Positions 43,813 to 52,262 of a stretch of DNA of 64,000 nucleotides are shown in pieces. The translations under genes and the position numbers were made by a program. The first letter of the stretch is position 1; every line of letters begins with the position of its first letter. The stretch spans positions 1 to 64,000 of the forward strand of contig NZ_FUYM01000007.1 of the NCBI RefSeq assembly GCF_900167915.1, read 5' to 3'. The stretch is from Rhizorhabdus histidinilytica. GTDB lineage: Bacteria; Pseudomonadota; Alphaproteobacteria; Sphingomonadales; Sphingomonadaceae. The notes below the pieces were generated by a model. That model saw only the letters and a list, made by a program, of their open reading frames with translations. It ran no database searches and was not told the origin of the DNA.

Positions 43813-45090
43813 ATGGAGGAGAGGGGCACGGCGAGGGCGGCGCAGATCTGGACGCTGGGGCTCGTCACTATCGTTTACACGCTGAACATCGCCGATCGCT
43901 TCGTGCTGTCGGCGCTGATCGAGCCGATCAAGGCCGAATTCAATCTTTCGGACGGTGGGGTCGCCTTCCTGACCGGCACTTCCCTGGCCCTGTTCTACGT
44001 TGCGGCCGGTCTGCCGCTTGGCGTGCTCGCCGATCGCACCAACCGGCGCAACATGCTCGCATGGGCGGCGGGGCTATGGTCCTTGTTCACGCTCTTCTGT
44101 GGACTGAGCCACAATTTCATATCGCTGCTGATCGCCCGCATCGGGGTGGGAATAGGTGAAGCGGGCGGGTCGCCGCCTTCGCAGTCGCTGCTGGCCGACA
44201 TGTTTCCGGCACGGGAGCGGCCGATTGCCATGTCGATCTTCGCGTTGGGCACCTCGCTCGGCGCGGCGATCGGCACCGGGGTGGCCGGTTGGCTCGCGGC
44301 GATCCATGGCTGGCGCGGCCCGCTGATCCTGTTCGGGCTGATCGGCTTGCCGCTTGCCCTGCTCGTGCGCTTCACCCTGCGCGAGCCGCCGCGGGGCGAG
44401 ACGGCGGCGGTCGCCAGCCTTTCGGGCAGGGTCGGGCTGCGCGAGACGATGCGCTTCATCGCCAGCCAGAAATCACTGCTGCATCTCCTGATCGGCCACA
44501 CCATCGTCGTTTTCGCGGGCGGCGGACTTGTGTTCTGGACACCGACCTTTCTGATGCGCTCGCACGGGCTGAGCGTTGCCGAGGCCGGCGGGCTGGTCGG
44601 GGCAATGAACGGGGTCGGCGGGCTGGTGGTACTGCTCCTCACCATCTGGGCGATGACGGTGATCGCCCGCCGCGACGTGCGGTGGCAGCTATGGTACATC
44701 GCGATTGCCACGGTGATCACGTCGGCGGCGGCGGTTACCGGCTATGCGACAGGGTCGTCCACGCTGATGACGGCGATGCTGTGGCTGTTCATACCCTGCA
44801 CCTACATCAGCACGGGGCCGACCCTGGCCTTGTGCCAGAGCCTCGTGCCCGCCGCCATGCGCGGCCAGACAATAGCGATCATGCTGTTCACCTCGAACGT
44901 CGCGCTGCTGGTGCTGGCGCCACAGTTGATCGGCTCGCTGTCCGATGTGGTGGCGCCCGAACTGGATGATCCCCGGCAGTCGCTTCGATGGTTGCTCGTG
45001 TTCGGGGCCGCGACCGGCTTCTGGGGCGCATGGCATCACCACGCGGCATGCCGCACGCTCAAGGCCGATCTGGCCCGCGCCGGGGGTTAG
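43813..45090 (+). CDS. MFS transporter, spinster/hexuronate-like
   Basis: This inner-membrane transporter has 425 residues and twelve predicted helices. Features include TLNIADRFVLSALIEPIK in helix 1, the loop-2 motif DRTNRRN and RIGVGIGEAGGSPPSQSLLAD in helix 4, typical of the spinster-like MFS group common in sphingomonads. I chose the ATG at 43813, preceded by GGAAGGTGGGG. It is the last gene of the aldolase operon, and its stop overlaps the convergent cupin gene by four bases. Confidence 0.88.
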   Translation: MEERGTARAAQIWTLGLVTIVYTLNIADRFVLSALIEPIKAEFNLSDGGVAFLTGTSLALFYVAAGLPLGVLADRTNRRNMLAWAAGLWSLFTLFCGLSHNFISLLIARIGVGIGEAGGSPPSQSLLADMFPARERPIAMSIFALGTSLGAAIGTGVAGWLAAIHGWRGPLILFGLIGLPLALLVRFTLREPPRGETAAVASLSGRVGLRETMRFIASQKSLLHLLIGHTIVVFAGGGLVFWTPTFLMRSHGLSVAEAGGLVGAMNGVGGLVVLLLTIWAMTVIARRDVRWQLWYIAIATVITSAAAVTGYATGSSTLMTAMLWLFIPCTYISTGPTLALCQSLVPAAMRGQTIAIMLFTSNVALLVLAPQLIGSLSDVVAPELDDPRQSLRWLLVFGAATGFWGAWHHHAACRTLKADLARAGG

Positions 45091-45464
45091 GCGGCGACGG
45101 GCTTGCGTCTGGGAAGAAGCTCGACATCGGCGGTGTCGCCGCGCTCGAAAACGATCACCACCTGACAGCCCTCCTGGCCGACCTTGAGAGGGCCATAGCC
45201 TCCACCGGCTTTCACCTGCCGCACGTCGCCGGGGCCATAGCTTATCTTGCCGACGGTGATCTGTCCGGCAACGACATATTCCAGATAATTGCACCCGTGG
45301 GTATGCGCGGAGTAGGAGAAACCCGGTGGAAAATGGGCAAGCACCATTTGCGGCGCGGCGGGATTATCCTCGTCGGTAGACAAGGTGAAGGTGCGCGCAC
45401 CGGCCTCGGTCAGGAGCCAGTCGATCTCGCTGGCGAAGATGTCGCGGTGGGTCCTGCTGGTCAT
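45087..45464 (-). CDS. Small cupin-domain protein
   Basis: This 125-residue single-domain cupin has the first cupin motif visible in PPGFSYSAHTHGCNYLEYVV (His-x-His and Glu) and the second around GPLKVGQEG. It may bind a metal and act as an isomerase, dioxygenase or ligand-binding protein. It lies on the minus strand, convergent with the MFS gene at 43813 and divergent from the MFS gene at 45753. The duplicated regulon motif lies in the divergent gap, so both genes may respond to it. Confidence 0.8.
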   Translation of the reverse strand: MTSRTHRDIFASEIDWLLTEAGARTFTLSTDEDNPAAPQMVLAHFPPGFSYSAHTHGCNYLEYVVAGQITVGKISYGPGDVRQVKAGGGYGPLKVGQEGCQVVIVFERGDTADVELLPRRKPVAA

Positions 45465-45520
45465 GATGGCATCCTCTCGCCACGAAATTGTGGATTGGGC
45501 CGGGCATCGTCAACGGCTCC

Positions 45521-45546
45521 GACGATCGGATAGCCGAAAGCGACGC
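45521..45546 (+). promoter_or_regulatory. Regulon motif, site E
   Basis: GACGATCGGATAGCCGAAAG followed by CGACGC. It is the first of two tandem copies 76 bases apart; over 33 bases (45521-45553 and 45597-45629) they differ at only three positions. It lies 57 bases from the divergent cupin start. Confidence 0.68.
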
Positions 45547-45596
45547 TCGGTCGCGGGGCACTCCCCGACGGAATAGCACGGCCCCCCGGCGCCAAC

Positions 45597-45622
45597 GACG
45601 ATCGGATAGCTGAAAGCGACGC
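45597..45622 (+). promoter_or_regulatory. Regulon motif, site F
   Basis: GACGATCGGATAGCTGAAAG followed by CGACGC. This is the second tandem copy, ending 130 bases before the ATG of the MFS gene at 45753. The 76-base (about seven-turn) spacing puts both sites on roughly the same face of the helix. Confidence 0.68.
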
Positions 45623-45752
45623 ACGATCGTTGCCGCCGCCGATCCCCCCTTCCTAGGGTCAGGGCGCGGACAGGGACGGCCTCCATCCGCAAGAAAAGAC
45701 AAGGCCATGGAGAGCGTTGCATGCCCAATGGCACCCCGATCGGAGCATCGTC

Positions 45753-47111
45753 ATGACCGCGGGAACCGCGACGATCGATGGCGCGACTCCCGTGGTGCAG
45801 CCGGATGATCATGATCGGCGGATCGAGGCTTCCATCACGGCGAAATTCGGCCGCAGGGTCATGCCGATCCTGGCTATCATGTGCATGGTCGCCTGGCTTG
45901 ACCGACAGAATATCGCCTTCGCCAAGCTGCAAATGGTGTCCGATCTGGGCCTGTCCGAATATGCCTATGGACTGGGCGCCTCGCTCTTCTTCCTCAGCTA
46001 CACCCTATTCCAGCTGCCCAATTCGTTGCTGATCGCACGTTATGGACCGGTGCGCTTCTTCATACCGGCGACATTGGGCTGGGGCGTGATCACGATCGGC
46101 ATGGCCGCTTCGGACAGCCCGACCATCTTCTACCTGCTGCGCTTCCTGCTCGGCGTGGTGGAGGGCGGCTTCTATACCGGGTCGATCTATCTGCTCACCC
46201 TATGGCTGCCTTATGAGCGCCGCGCGCAGGCGAACGGCATTCTGCTGGGGGCCAGCCTTGCCGCCAACATCATCGTCGGCCCCCTGTGCGGGGCGATGCT
46301 CGATCTCGACATGGTGATGGGCCTGAGAGGCTGGCAGTGGGTGTTCATCGCCACCGGCCTGCCCTCGCTCCTGCTCGCGCTGGCCTTCCCGCTGCTGATG
46401 CCGCCCGGCCCCGACAAGGCCCGTTTCTTCACAGAGGAAGAGCGTGTCTGGTTGCGTGAGCGCCTGGACCGCGAGAAGGCAGCCCAACCCGGCACCAACC
46501 CCGGGGTGATGGACGGCCTCGCGCACCCGCTGGTCCTGTTCATGGCCGTGCCGGTATTGGCGATCGGCATCGCCTCGATCGGCATCATCTACTGGCTGCC
46601 GACGATCATCGCCGATTTCGGCGTGTCGAACAGCGTCAACGGATGGCTCAACTGCATTCCGTGGATCGCGGTCGTCGCTGGTCTCGTCTGGTGGCCGCGC
46701 CGCGCCGAACGGCGGCAGGAGCGCTTCTGGCACGCCATGATCCCGCTGTTCATCTCGGCGGTATCGGCGGTGCTGGTGCCGTTCGCCTCCTGGCCGCCCT
46801 TGCAGTTGGCACTGCTTACCCTCTGCACGATGGGGATCTTCGTCGCTCAGCCGATCATCTGGAGTTTTCCCGGCCGCATGCTGCGCAGCGGGGCGGTGGC
46901 GGCGATGCTGGCGGCGTGCGGCATGTTCGCCAATGTCGGCGCCTTCATCGGCCAGAATCTGATCCCCTGGATCGCACAGGAAAGCGGCAGCACCCGCGCA
47001 CCGATGTTTTCCGTGGCTGTCATGGCCCTGCTGGCGGCGCTCTCCGCCGGTTATCTCGTCCGTCGCGCCGAACGGCGCGGCGCCCTGTCTGAAAGTGGAT
47101 CTGTGCAATGA
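45753..47111 (+). CDS. MFS transporter, ACS/phthalate permease-like
   Basis: This 452-residue inner-membrane transporter belongs to the anion:cation symporter group. AWLDRQNIAFAKLQM in helix 1 and LLGVVEGGFYTGSIYLLTLW in helix 4 match phthalate/tartrate-type permeases. About twelve helices are apparent. I chose ATG 45753 (GGAG eight bases upstream). The stop overlaps the ATG of the D-aminoacylase-like gene, coupling import with hydrolysis of the imported compound. Two regulon motifs lie upstream. Confidence 0.88.
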   Translation: MTAGTATIDGATPVVQPDDHDRRIEASITAKFGRRVMPILAIMCMVAWLDRQNIAFAKLQMVSDLGLSEYAYGLGASLFFLSYTLFQLPNSLLIARYGPVRFFIPATLGWGVITIGMAASDSPTIFYLLRFLLGVVEGGFYTGSIYLLTLWLPYERRAQANGILLGASLAANIIVGPLCGAMLDLDMVMGLRGWQWVFIATGLPSLLLALAFPLLMPPGPDKARFFTEEERVWLRERLDREKAAQPGTNPGVMDGLAHPLVLFMAVPVLAIGIASIGIIYWLPTIIADFGVSNSVNGWLNCIPWIAVVAGLVWWPRRAERRQERFWHAMIPLFISAVSAVLVPFASWPPLQLALLTLCTMGIFVAQPIIWSFPGRMLRSGAVAAMLAACGMFANVGAFIGQNLIPWIAQESGSTRAPMFSVAVMALLAALSAGYLVRRAERRGALSESGSVQ

Positions 47112-48841
47112 GCGAAGTCGATCTGGTCATCCGCGGCGGTACCATCGTCGACGGCAATGGGGGCGAGCCGTTCGTCGCGGACCTCGCGGTTCGGGATGGC
47201 CGCATCGTCGCGCTGGGGGAAGTCGAGGCGCGCGGGCGCGAGGAGATCGACGCGACGGGGCTGCTCGTCACCCCCGGCTTCGTCGATGTCCATACCCATT
47301 ACGACGGTCAGATGACCTGGGAAAACCGTACGCTGCCTTCGGCCGCCCATGGTGTCACCACCGTGCTGATGGGCAATTGCGGGGTCGGTTTCGCGCCGTG
47401 CCGCCCGGAGGATCGCGACACGCTGATCCACCTCATGGAGGGGATCGAGGACATCCCCGAGCTGGTGATGGCCGAGGGCCTGCCATGGAACTGGCAGACC
47501 TTTCCCGAATATCTCGACGTCGTTGCCTCGCGTCCGCGTGACATCGATGTGGCGGCACAGCTGCCCCACAGCTGCCTGCGCGTCTTCGTGATGGGCGAGC
47601 GGGGCGCGCGGGGGGAGGCGGCCACTGCCGATGATCTTGCCCAGATGACCCGGCTGACCGAGGAGGCGGTGCGCGCTGGCGCCCTTGGCGTCGGTACCTC
47701 CCGGACGCTGTTTCATCGCAGCAGCGACGGCATGGCCGTACCCACCAAGGATGCGGCCGAAGTCGAGCTGGACGCGATCGCCCAGGGCCTGGCCCGCGCG
47801 GGGGCAGGGATCATCCAGGTTGCGCTCGACTTCCTGGATGCCGACACGCTGGAGTCCGACATCCGCATGATCGGCCGCGTCGCAAAGGGCTCGGGCCGCC
47901 CGGCGAGCTTCAACCTGGTTCAGCTGCCGCAGGCGCCCGAGGCATGGCGGCGGGCGTTGTCCACCGCCGACGAGATCGTGCGTAGCGGCGTGCCGATGAA
48001 GGCGCAGGTGCTGGGGCGGCCGACCGGGCTGCTGCTCGGGCTGGAGCTGAGCTATAATCCCTTCTCGCTCTACCCAAGTTACCGCGAGATTGCCGACCTG
48101 CCGCTCGAGCAGCGGGTCGCCGAGATGCGGAAGCAGGAGGTCCGCGCCTGTATCCTCAGCGAGAGCCGCACGGGGGAGGCGATCCCGACGCTCGATTATC
48201 TCACCCATTTCGACCGGATGTTCCCGCTCGGCGATCCGCCCAACTATGAGCCGCCGCTGGAAAGCAGCATCGTCGCCCGCGCCGCGCGCGAAGGCCGCAA
48301 GCCGGAGGAGGTCGTCTATGACGCGCTTCTGGAACAGGACGGGCACGCGATCATGATGCTCGCCTTCGCCAATTATTCGGATGGCGATCTGGAGGTCGTC
48401 CGCCATATGCTGCGCGACGACAACACGATCTTCGGTCTGGGCGACGGTGGTGCCCATTACGGCATGATCTGCGACGCGGGCATTCCGACCTATATGCTCA
48501 CCCACTGGACCCGGGATCGCACCCGCGGCCCCAGGCTGGGCCTCGCCGAGGTGGTGCGCGGCCTCACCCGCGACCCGGCCGAACTGATCGGCCTGCTCGA
48601 CCGGGGCGTGGTCGCGCCGGGCTACAAGGCCGACCTCAACCTGATCGACTATGATCGGTTGCGGCTGAACAGCCCCAGCGTGATCCGCGACCTGCCCGCA
48701 GGCGGTAAGCGCATCATCCAGCGTGCCGAGGGCTATGTCGCGACCATCGTCAACGGCGTTGTCACGCAGCGCGACGGTGAGCCGACCGAACAGCTGCCCG
48801 GCCGGCTCGTGCGCGGCCCGCGCGGGGCTCCGATGCGGTGA
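47108..48841 (+). CDS. D-aminoacylase-like amidohydrolase
   Basis: This 577-residue homologue of the product at 32159 starts EVDLVIRGGTIVDGNGGEPF and has VDVHTHYDGQMTWEN (His-x-His) near residue 60, MGNCGVGFAPCRPEDRD near 90 and GDGGAHYGMICDAGIPTYML in the C-terminal part. It is an amidohydrolase_3 family enzyme, likely hydrolysing an amide or cyclic substrate. It is translationally coupled to the MFS gene (ATGA overlap), suggesting that its substrate is what that transporter brings in. Confidence 0.85.
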   Translation: MSEVDLVIRGGTIVDGNGGEPFVADLAVRDGRIVALGEVEARGREEIDATGLLVTPGFVDVHTHYDGQMTWENRTLPSAAHGVTTVLMGNCGVGFAPCRPEDRDTLIHLMEGIEDIPELVMAEGLPWNWQTFPEYLDVVASRPRDIDVAAQLPHSCLRVFVMGERGARGEAATADDLAQMTRLTEEAVRAGALGVGTSRTLFHRSSDGMAVPTKDAAEVELDAIAQGLARAGAGIIQVALDFLDADTLESDIRMIGRVAKGSGRPASFNLVQLPQAPEAWRRALSTADEIVRSGVPMKAQVLGRPTGLLLGLELSYNPFSLYPSYREIADLPLEQRVAEMRKQEVRACILSESRTGEAIPTLDYLTHFDRMFPLGDPPNYEPPLESSIVARAAREGRKPEEVVYDALLEQDGHAIMMLAFANYSDGDLEVVRHMLRDDNTIFGLGDGGAHYGMICDAGIPTYMLTHWTRDRTRGPRLGLAEVVRGLTRDPAELIGLLDRGVVAPGYKADLNLIDYDRLRLNSPSVIRDLPAGGKRIIQRAEGYVATIVNGVVTQRDGEPTEQLPGRLVRGPRGAPMR

Positions 48842-49337
48842 TCGGTTGATCTGAGCCGTGCAGGCCGGCGCCGTTTCTCCCCGGATGCGTGCGAAGCGGG
48901 CCGACGCTTCGTCGCCGAATGAGGACGACCATCACTACCGTCCGCCAAGCCGGCGAGTGTCCTCGAGGCGACGCGCTTCACCAGAGCTTGGCTAGTTCCG
49001 GGGCGCGGTCATTGCGCCGCTCGGTCCATAGCTTCGCCGAGCTGATCCTCGGAAGAACATTCTCCGCGACGAAGATGACCTTCGTTCCGTCGCGCACCGG
49101 CATGAGTCCATGGCTACACTTGGGGGGCGACAGGCCCATCAAGCTCCAAAGATGAGGTCGAGCATCTGCTTCTTCCAGATAGCTATTGATCGATCGATGC
49201 CGGACTCGGATTGCGGATATATTCCACCGTCAGACCGCGCGTGACGGCATTGTTGAGGAGTTGCAGGCTTTGATGGACTTCTGCCGCCTCGATCCCGGCT
49301 GCATGCAGGATCTTGTAGGCCCAGAGCCGCACGCGCC

Positions 49338-49427
49338 GGCGGGCGCGCCGACCCGAACGACGTTCGGGCCGCCGGGGCGATAGCCCTTCGCGATGCGGGC
49401 GTAGAGCGATGCCTGCCTCCCGAACTT
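49338..49427 (-). pseudogene. Fragment of a TonB-dependent receptor gene
   Basis: A 30-codon stretch on the minus strand reads KFGRQASLYARIAKGYRPGG followed by PNVV, which matches the conserved barrel segment of sphingomonad TonB receptors (compare YASWSRGYRAGGF at the equivalent place in the receptor at 34972). The surrounding frame has no receptor similarity, so this is a decayed fragment. Confidence 0.5.
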
Positions 49428-49470
49428 AATCTTGGCTGTCGGGCATACACGGTCATTAGCGGCACAAACA

Positions 49471-49480
49471 TTTTCGAAAG
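49471..49480 (+). promoter_or_regulatory. Single TTTTCGAAAG palindrome upstream of a receptor gene
   Basis: A near-copy of the TTTTCGAAAA palindromes clustered at 55918-56020, located 175 bases before the receptor ATG at 49655. It could put this receptor under the same regulator, but a single ten-base match may also arise by chance. Confidence 0.3.
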
Positions 49481-49654
49481 ATCGCTCGGGTCTGAGGGAG
49501 TCATTGGCCCTGTTGTTGACGGTTTGGCTCTGAGATAATGGCATAAGGGGCGTTTTTGGGCCCAAGACAAGCCAGCCGGAAGAATTTACGAAATTATTTT
49601 GAATCGACGAAAATATGTGTAGAAGGAGGGTAAGAAGAAGACGGGGAGAGGAAT

Positions 49655-52210
49655 ATGATCGATCGGAGAATTCGTCTGCTGCTGGCTTGCTCCGCGGCAG
49701 CTATTTTCGCGTCCGGTGCGGTCGCGCAGACCGTCGGGGTCGATGCCACGGGTGGCGGCTCGGGGCTCGACGAGATCGTCGTCACCGCGCAGAAGCGCGC
49801 GGAGAATGTCCAGGACGTGCCGATCGCCATTGCCGCGTTCGGCGGCGAGGCGATCCAGCAGCGCGGCATTTCCGACGTGTCCCAGCTCAGCTCGATCACG
49901 CCGAGCGTGGTGCTCGATGCCGGCACGCCCTTCGCCGGGTCGGGCGCGGCGCTGGGCGCGACGATCCGCGGCATCGGCCAGAACGATTTCGCGGTCAACG
50001 TCGATCCGGGCGTCGGCGTCTACCTCGACGGCATCTATCTCGCCCGCACCGTCGGCGCCAATGTCGCCCTGCCGGATGTCGAGCGGGTCGAGGTGCTGAA
50101 GGGGCCGCAGGGTACTCTATTCGGCCGCAACACGATCGGCGGCGCGATCAACATCGTCACCCATGAGCCGGGCGACGAGTTCCGCTTCAAGGGATCGGTG
50201 ACGACCGGCCGGTTCGAACGCCTCGACGTCGCCGGCACGGCCGACATTCCGCTGTCGGAGACGCTGAAGTCGTCGATCACCTTCGCCAGCAATCATCGCG
50301 ACGGCTTCGTGAAGCGTGTGCCTTACACCCAGGCGGGGCCCTATGTGCAGGAACCGAACACGCTGTACCGCGAGGTCGGCTACGACAGCTCCAACCGCGA
50401 AGGCGGCGTCGGCGACTGGTCGCTGCGGGGCAAGCTGAAATGGGAGGCCGCCCCCAGTTTGAAGGTCACCGTCACCGGCGACTATTACAAGCAGAACACC
50501 TCCGGCCTCCCGAACATCGTCCTCGACGTGCTCGACGATTTTCCGGGCGATCTGGCGGGGCCGGGCGCGCCGCTGGTGCCGGGGTCGGCGCTGACCCCTG
50601 GGACGGGCTACAACTTCGCCGGCCTCTATAATTTCTGCATCAACTCGACCCCGGCGCAGATCATGGGGCGCAACGCGCAGTCGATCTGCGGCCCGCGCGG
50701 AACCGAGCTCGATCCCTCGACAATCCTGCCGGCGCTGGGCGGCGCGAACGTCGATGCCGATCCGAGCAACAACCGGCTGCCCTATGACGACCGCTGGGTC
50801 AGCAGGAACTGGAACCGCAGCTACGCCACCGGCAACAGCTTCGCGCGGTCCAAGACCTGGGGCCTGTCGGGCGCGCTCGACTGGACGCTGTCGCCCGATA
50901 TCACGCTGCGGTCGATCACCGGCTATCGCGAGATGGAGTGGGCTTCGGGCTTCGACGGCGACAACTCGCCGATCAACTTCCTCCATGTCTCGAACTCGGC
51001 CAAGCAGCACCAGTTCAGCCAGGAGTTCCAGCTCGTCGGCGACACCGACAAGCTCGGCGGCAAGCTCAACTATGTGCTCGGCGCCTATTATTTCAGCGAG
51101 AAGGGGAGCGAGGACGGCTTCGTCACGATCGGCACCGGGCTCCTCCAGATCGAAGGGCCGATCGACGTCAAGAACCGCAACGTCTCCTTCTTCGGCCAAC
51201 TCGACTGGCGGGTGAGCGACCTGCTGGGATTCACGCTGGGCGGACGCTACACGTCGGAGAAGAAGGCGTTCGACGCGCGGCAGACCGACTATGCCGGGTT
51301 CAACTATGATCTGTTCAACTGCCCGGTGACGGTGGCGATCTGCCCCGGCATCCTCGGCTTCCCCGATCCGAACGATCCGCTGCGGGTCTATCCGCCCAAC
51401 ACGCCGGACCGAAAATTCCACAATTTCTCCCCGAAATTCGGCGTGCAGCTCCACCCGAACGACGATGTGATGGTCTATGGTTCCTACACGATGGGCTACA
51501 AGGTCGGCGGCTGGAGCACCCGCTTGCAGAACCCCACCGCGACCGCGCCGACCTTCGACGACGAGAAGGCGAAAACGCTCGAACTCGGCTTGAAGTCGAC
51601 GCTGCTCGATCGGCGGCTGCGGTTCAACGCCGCGGTGTTCCGGACGATCTACGACAATATCCAGCTCCTCTTCCAGCGCGGCACCAACCCGCTGATCGAG
51701 AATGCCGGCAAGGCCACGATCAAGGGCGCCGAGGCCGACCTGACCGCGTCGATCAACGAATATCTGAGCCTGACGATGTCGGCCGGCTATCTCGACGCCA
51801 AGCTGACCGAGGTGATCGGCCCGACCGGTCCCGACAGCGTCCAGCTCGGCACGAGCGTCGGCGCGCGGCTGCCGAAGGTGCCGAAGTTCACCTTCAACCT
51901 CTCGCCGCGCGTCACGCTGCCGGTCGGCGCGGGCGATGCGAAGCTGGTGTTCCAGGGCGACTATACCCACACCTCCTCGATGTGGAACGACGCCCAGCGG
52001 ACCTTCCTGCTCAAGCGCCCGACGACCGACGTCTTCAACGCCAGCCTGACCTTCCAGAGCGGCGGGAATTGGTCGGTGACGCTCGGCGGGACCAATTTGA
52101 GCAACGAGCGCTATGTCGTGAACGGCGTTGCCCAGAAGGCCGGCGGTCTGGTCTACGGTTCGCCAAATCGTCCGCGCGAATGGTACGCGCGGCTGGGCAT
52201 CGAATTCTAA
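49655..52210 (+). CDS. TonB-dependent outer-membrane receptor
   Basis: This large receptor of 851 residues has a signal peptide of about 25 residues (ending SGAVAQ), TonB box LDEIVVTAQKRAEN, plug motifs GVYLDGIYLAR and RVEVLKGPQGTLFGRNTIGG and a barrel ending in Phe (RLGIEF). GGGGAGAGG precedes the ATG. It is the first gene of the second catabolic unit, and only 52 bases separate it from the cupin gene. Its substrate is unknown. Confidence 0.94.
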   Translation: MIDRRIRLLLACSAAAIFASGAVAQTVGVDATGGGSGLDEIVVTAQKRAENVQDVPIAIAAFGGEAIQQRGISDVSQLSSITPSVVLDAGTPFAGSGAALGATIRGIGQNDFAVNVDPGVGVYLDGIYLARTVGANVALPDVERVEVLKGPQGTLFGRNTIGGAINIVTHEPGDEFRFKGSVTTGRFERLDVAGTADIPLSETLKSSITFASNHRDGFVKRVPYTQAGPYVQEPNTLYREVGYDSSNREGGVGDWSLRGKLKWEAAPSLKVTVTGDYYKQNTSGLPNIVLDVLDDFPGDLAGPGAPLVPGSALTPGTGYNFAGLYNFCINSTPAQIMGRNAQSICGPRGTELDPSTILPALGGANVDADPSNNRLPYDDRWVSRNWNRSYATGNSFARSKTWGLSGALDWTLSPDITLRSITGYREMEWASGFDGDNSPINFLHVSNSAKQHQFSQEFQLVGDTDKLGGKLNYVLGAYYFSEKGSEDGFVTIGTGLLQIEGPIDVKNRNVSFFGQLDWRVSDLLGFTLGGRYTSEKKAFDARQTDYAGFNYDLFNCPVTVAICPGILGFPDPNDPLRVYPPNTPDRKFHNFSPKFGVQLHPNDDVMVYGSYTMGYKVGGWSTRLQNPTATAPTFDDEKAKTLELGLKSTLLDRRLRFNAAVFRTIYDNIQLLFQRGTNPLIENAGKATIKGAEADLTASINEYLSLTMSAGYLDAKLTEVIGPTGPDSVQLGTSVGARLPKVPKFTFNLSPRVTLPVGAGDAKLVFQGDYTHTSSMWNDAQRTFLLKRPTTDVFNASLTFQSGGNWSVTLGGTNLSNERYVVNGVAQKAGGLVYGSPNRPREWYARLGIEF

Positions 52211-52217
52211 ACGACAG

Positions 52218-52257
52218 GATCGGGGGAGGGCATCGCCTCTCCCGATCCCGGGAGAGG
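52218..52257 (+). promoter_or_regulatory. Two mutually exclusive hairpins before the cupin/P450/Rieske genes
   Basis: Segment 1 (52218-52229, GATCGGGGGAGG) pairs with segment 2 (52236-52247, CCTCTCCCGATC) over 12 bp with one G-U pair. The first nine bases of segment 2 also pair perfectly with segment 3 (52249-52257, CGGGAGAGG). Segment 3 contains the Shine-Dalgarno sequence of the ATG at 52263. Pairing 2:3 would block translation and pairing 1:2 would free it. Confidence 0.5.
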
Positions 52258-52262
52258 CTGAT

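Larger units (their letters stand above)
48842..49654. other. 813-base gap with decayed coding DNA and leader of the next receptor gene
   Basis: No intact gene is supported. On the minus strand a receptor fragment is recognisable at 49338-49427. Further protein-like pieces lie in other frames (for example GLSPPKCSHGLMPVRDGTKV around 49050-49130), separated by stops and frameshifts; I could not assign them. The part nearest 49650 is the A/T-richer leader of the TonB receptor gene, with one TTTTCGAAAG palindrome at 49471. Confidence 0.5.

Noticed and set aside
48987-49005. TTGGCTAGTTCCGGGGC, resembling part of the regulon motif
   Set aside because: Only the TTGGCTAGT core matches; the flanking GACG and GA-N4-GAC parts are missing and it lies in decayed coding DNA.
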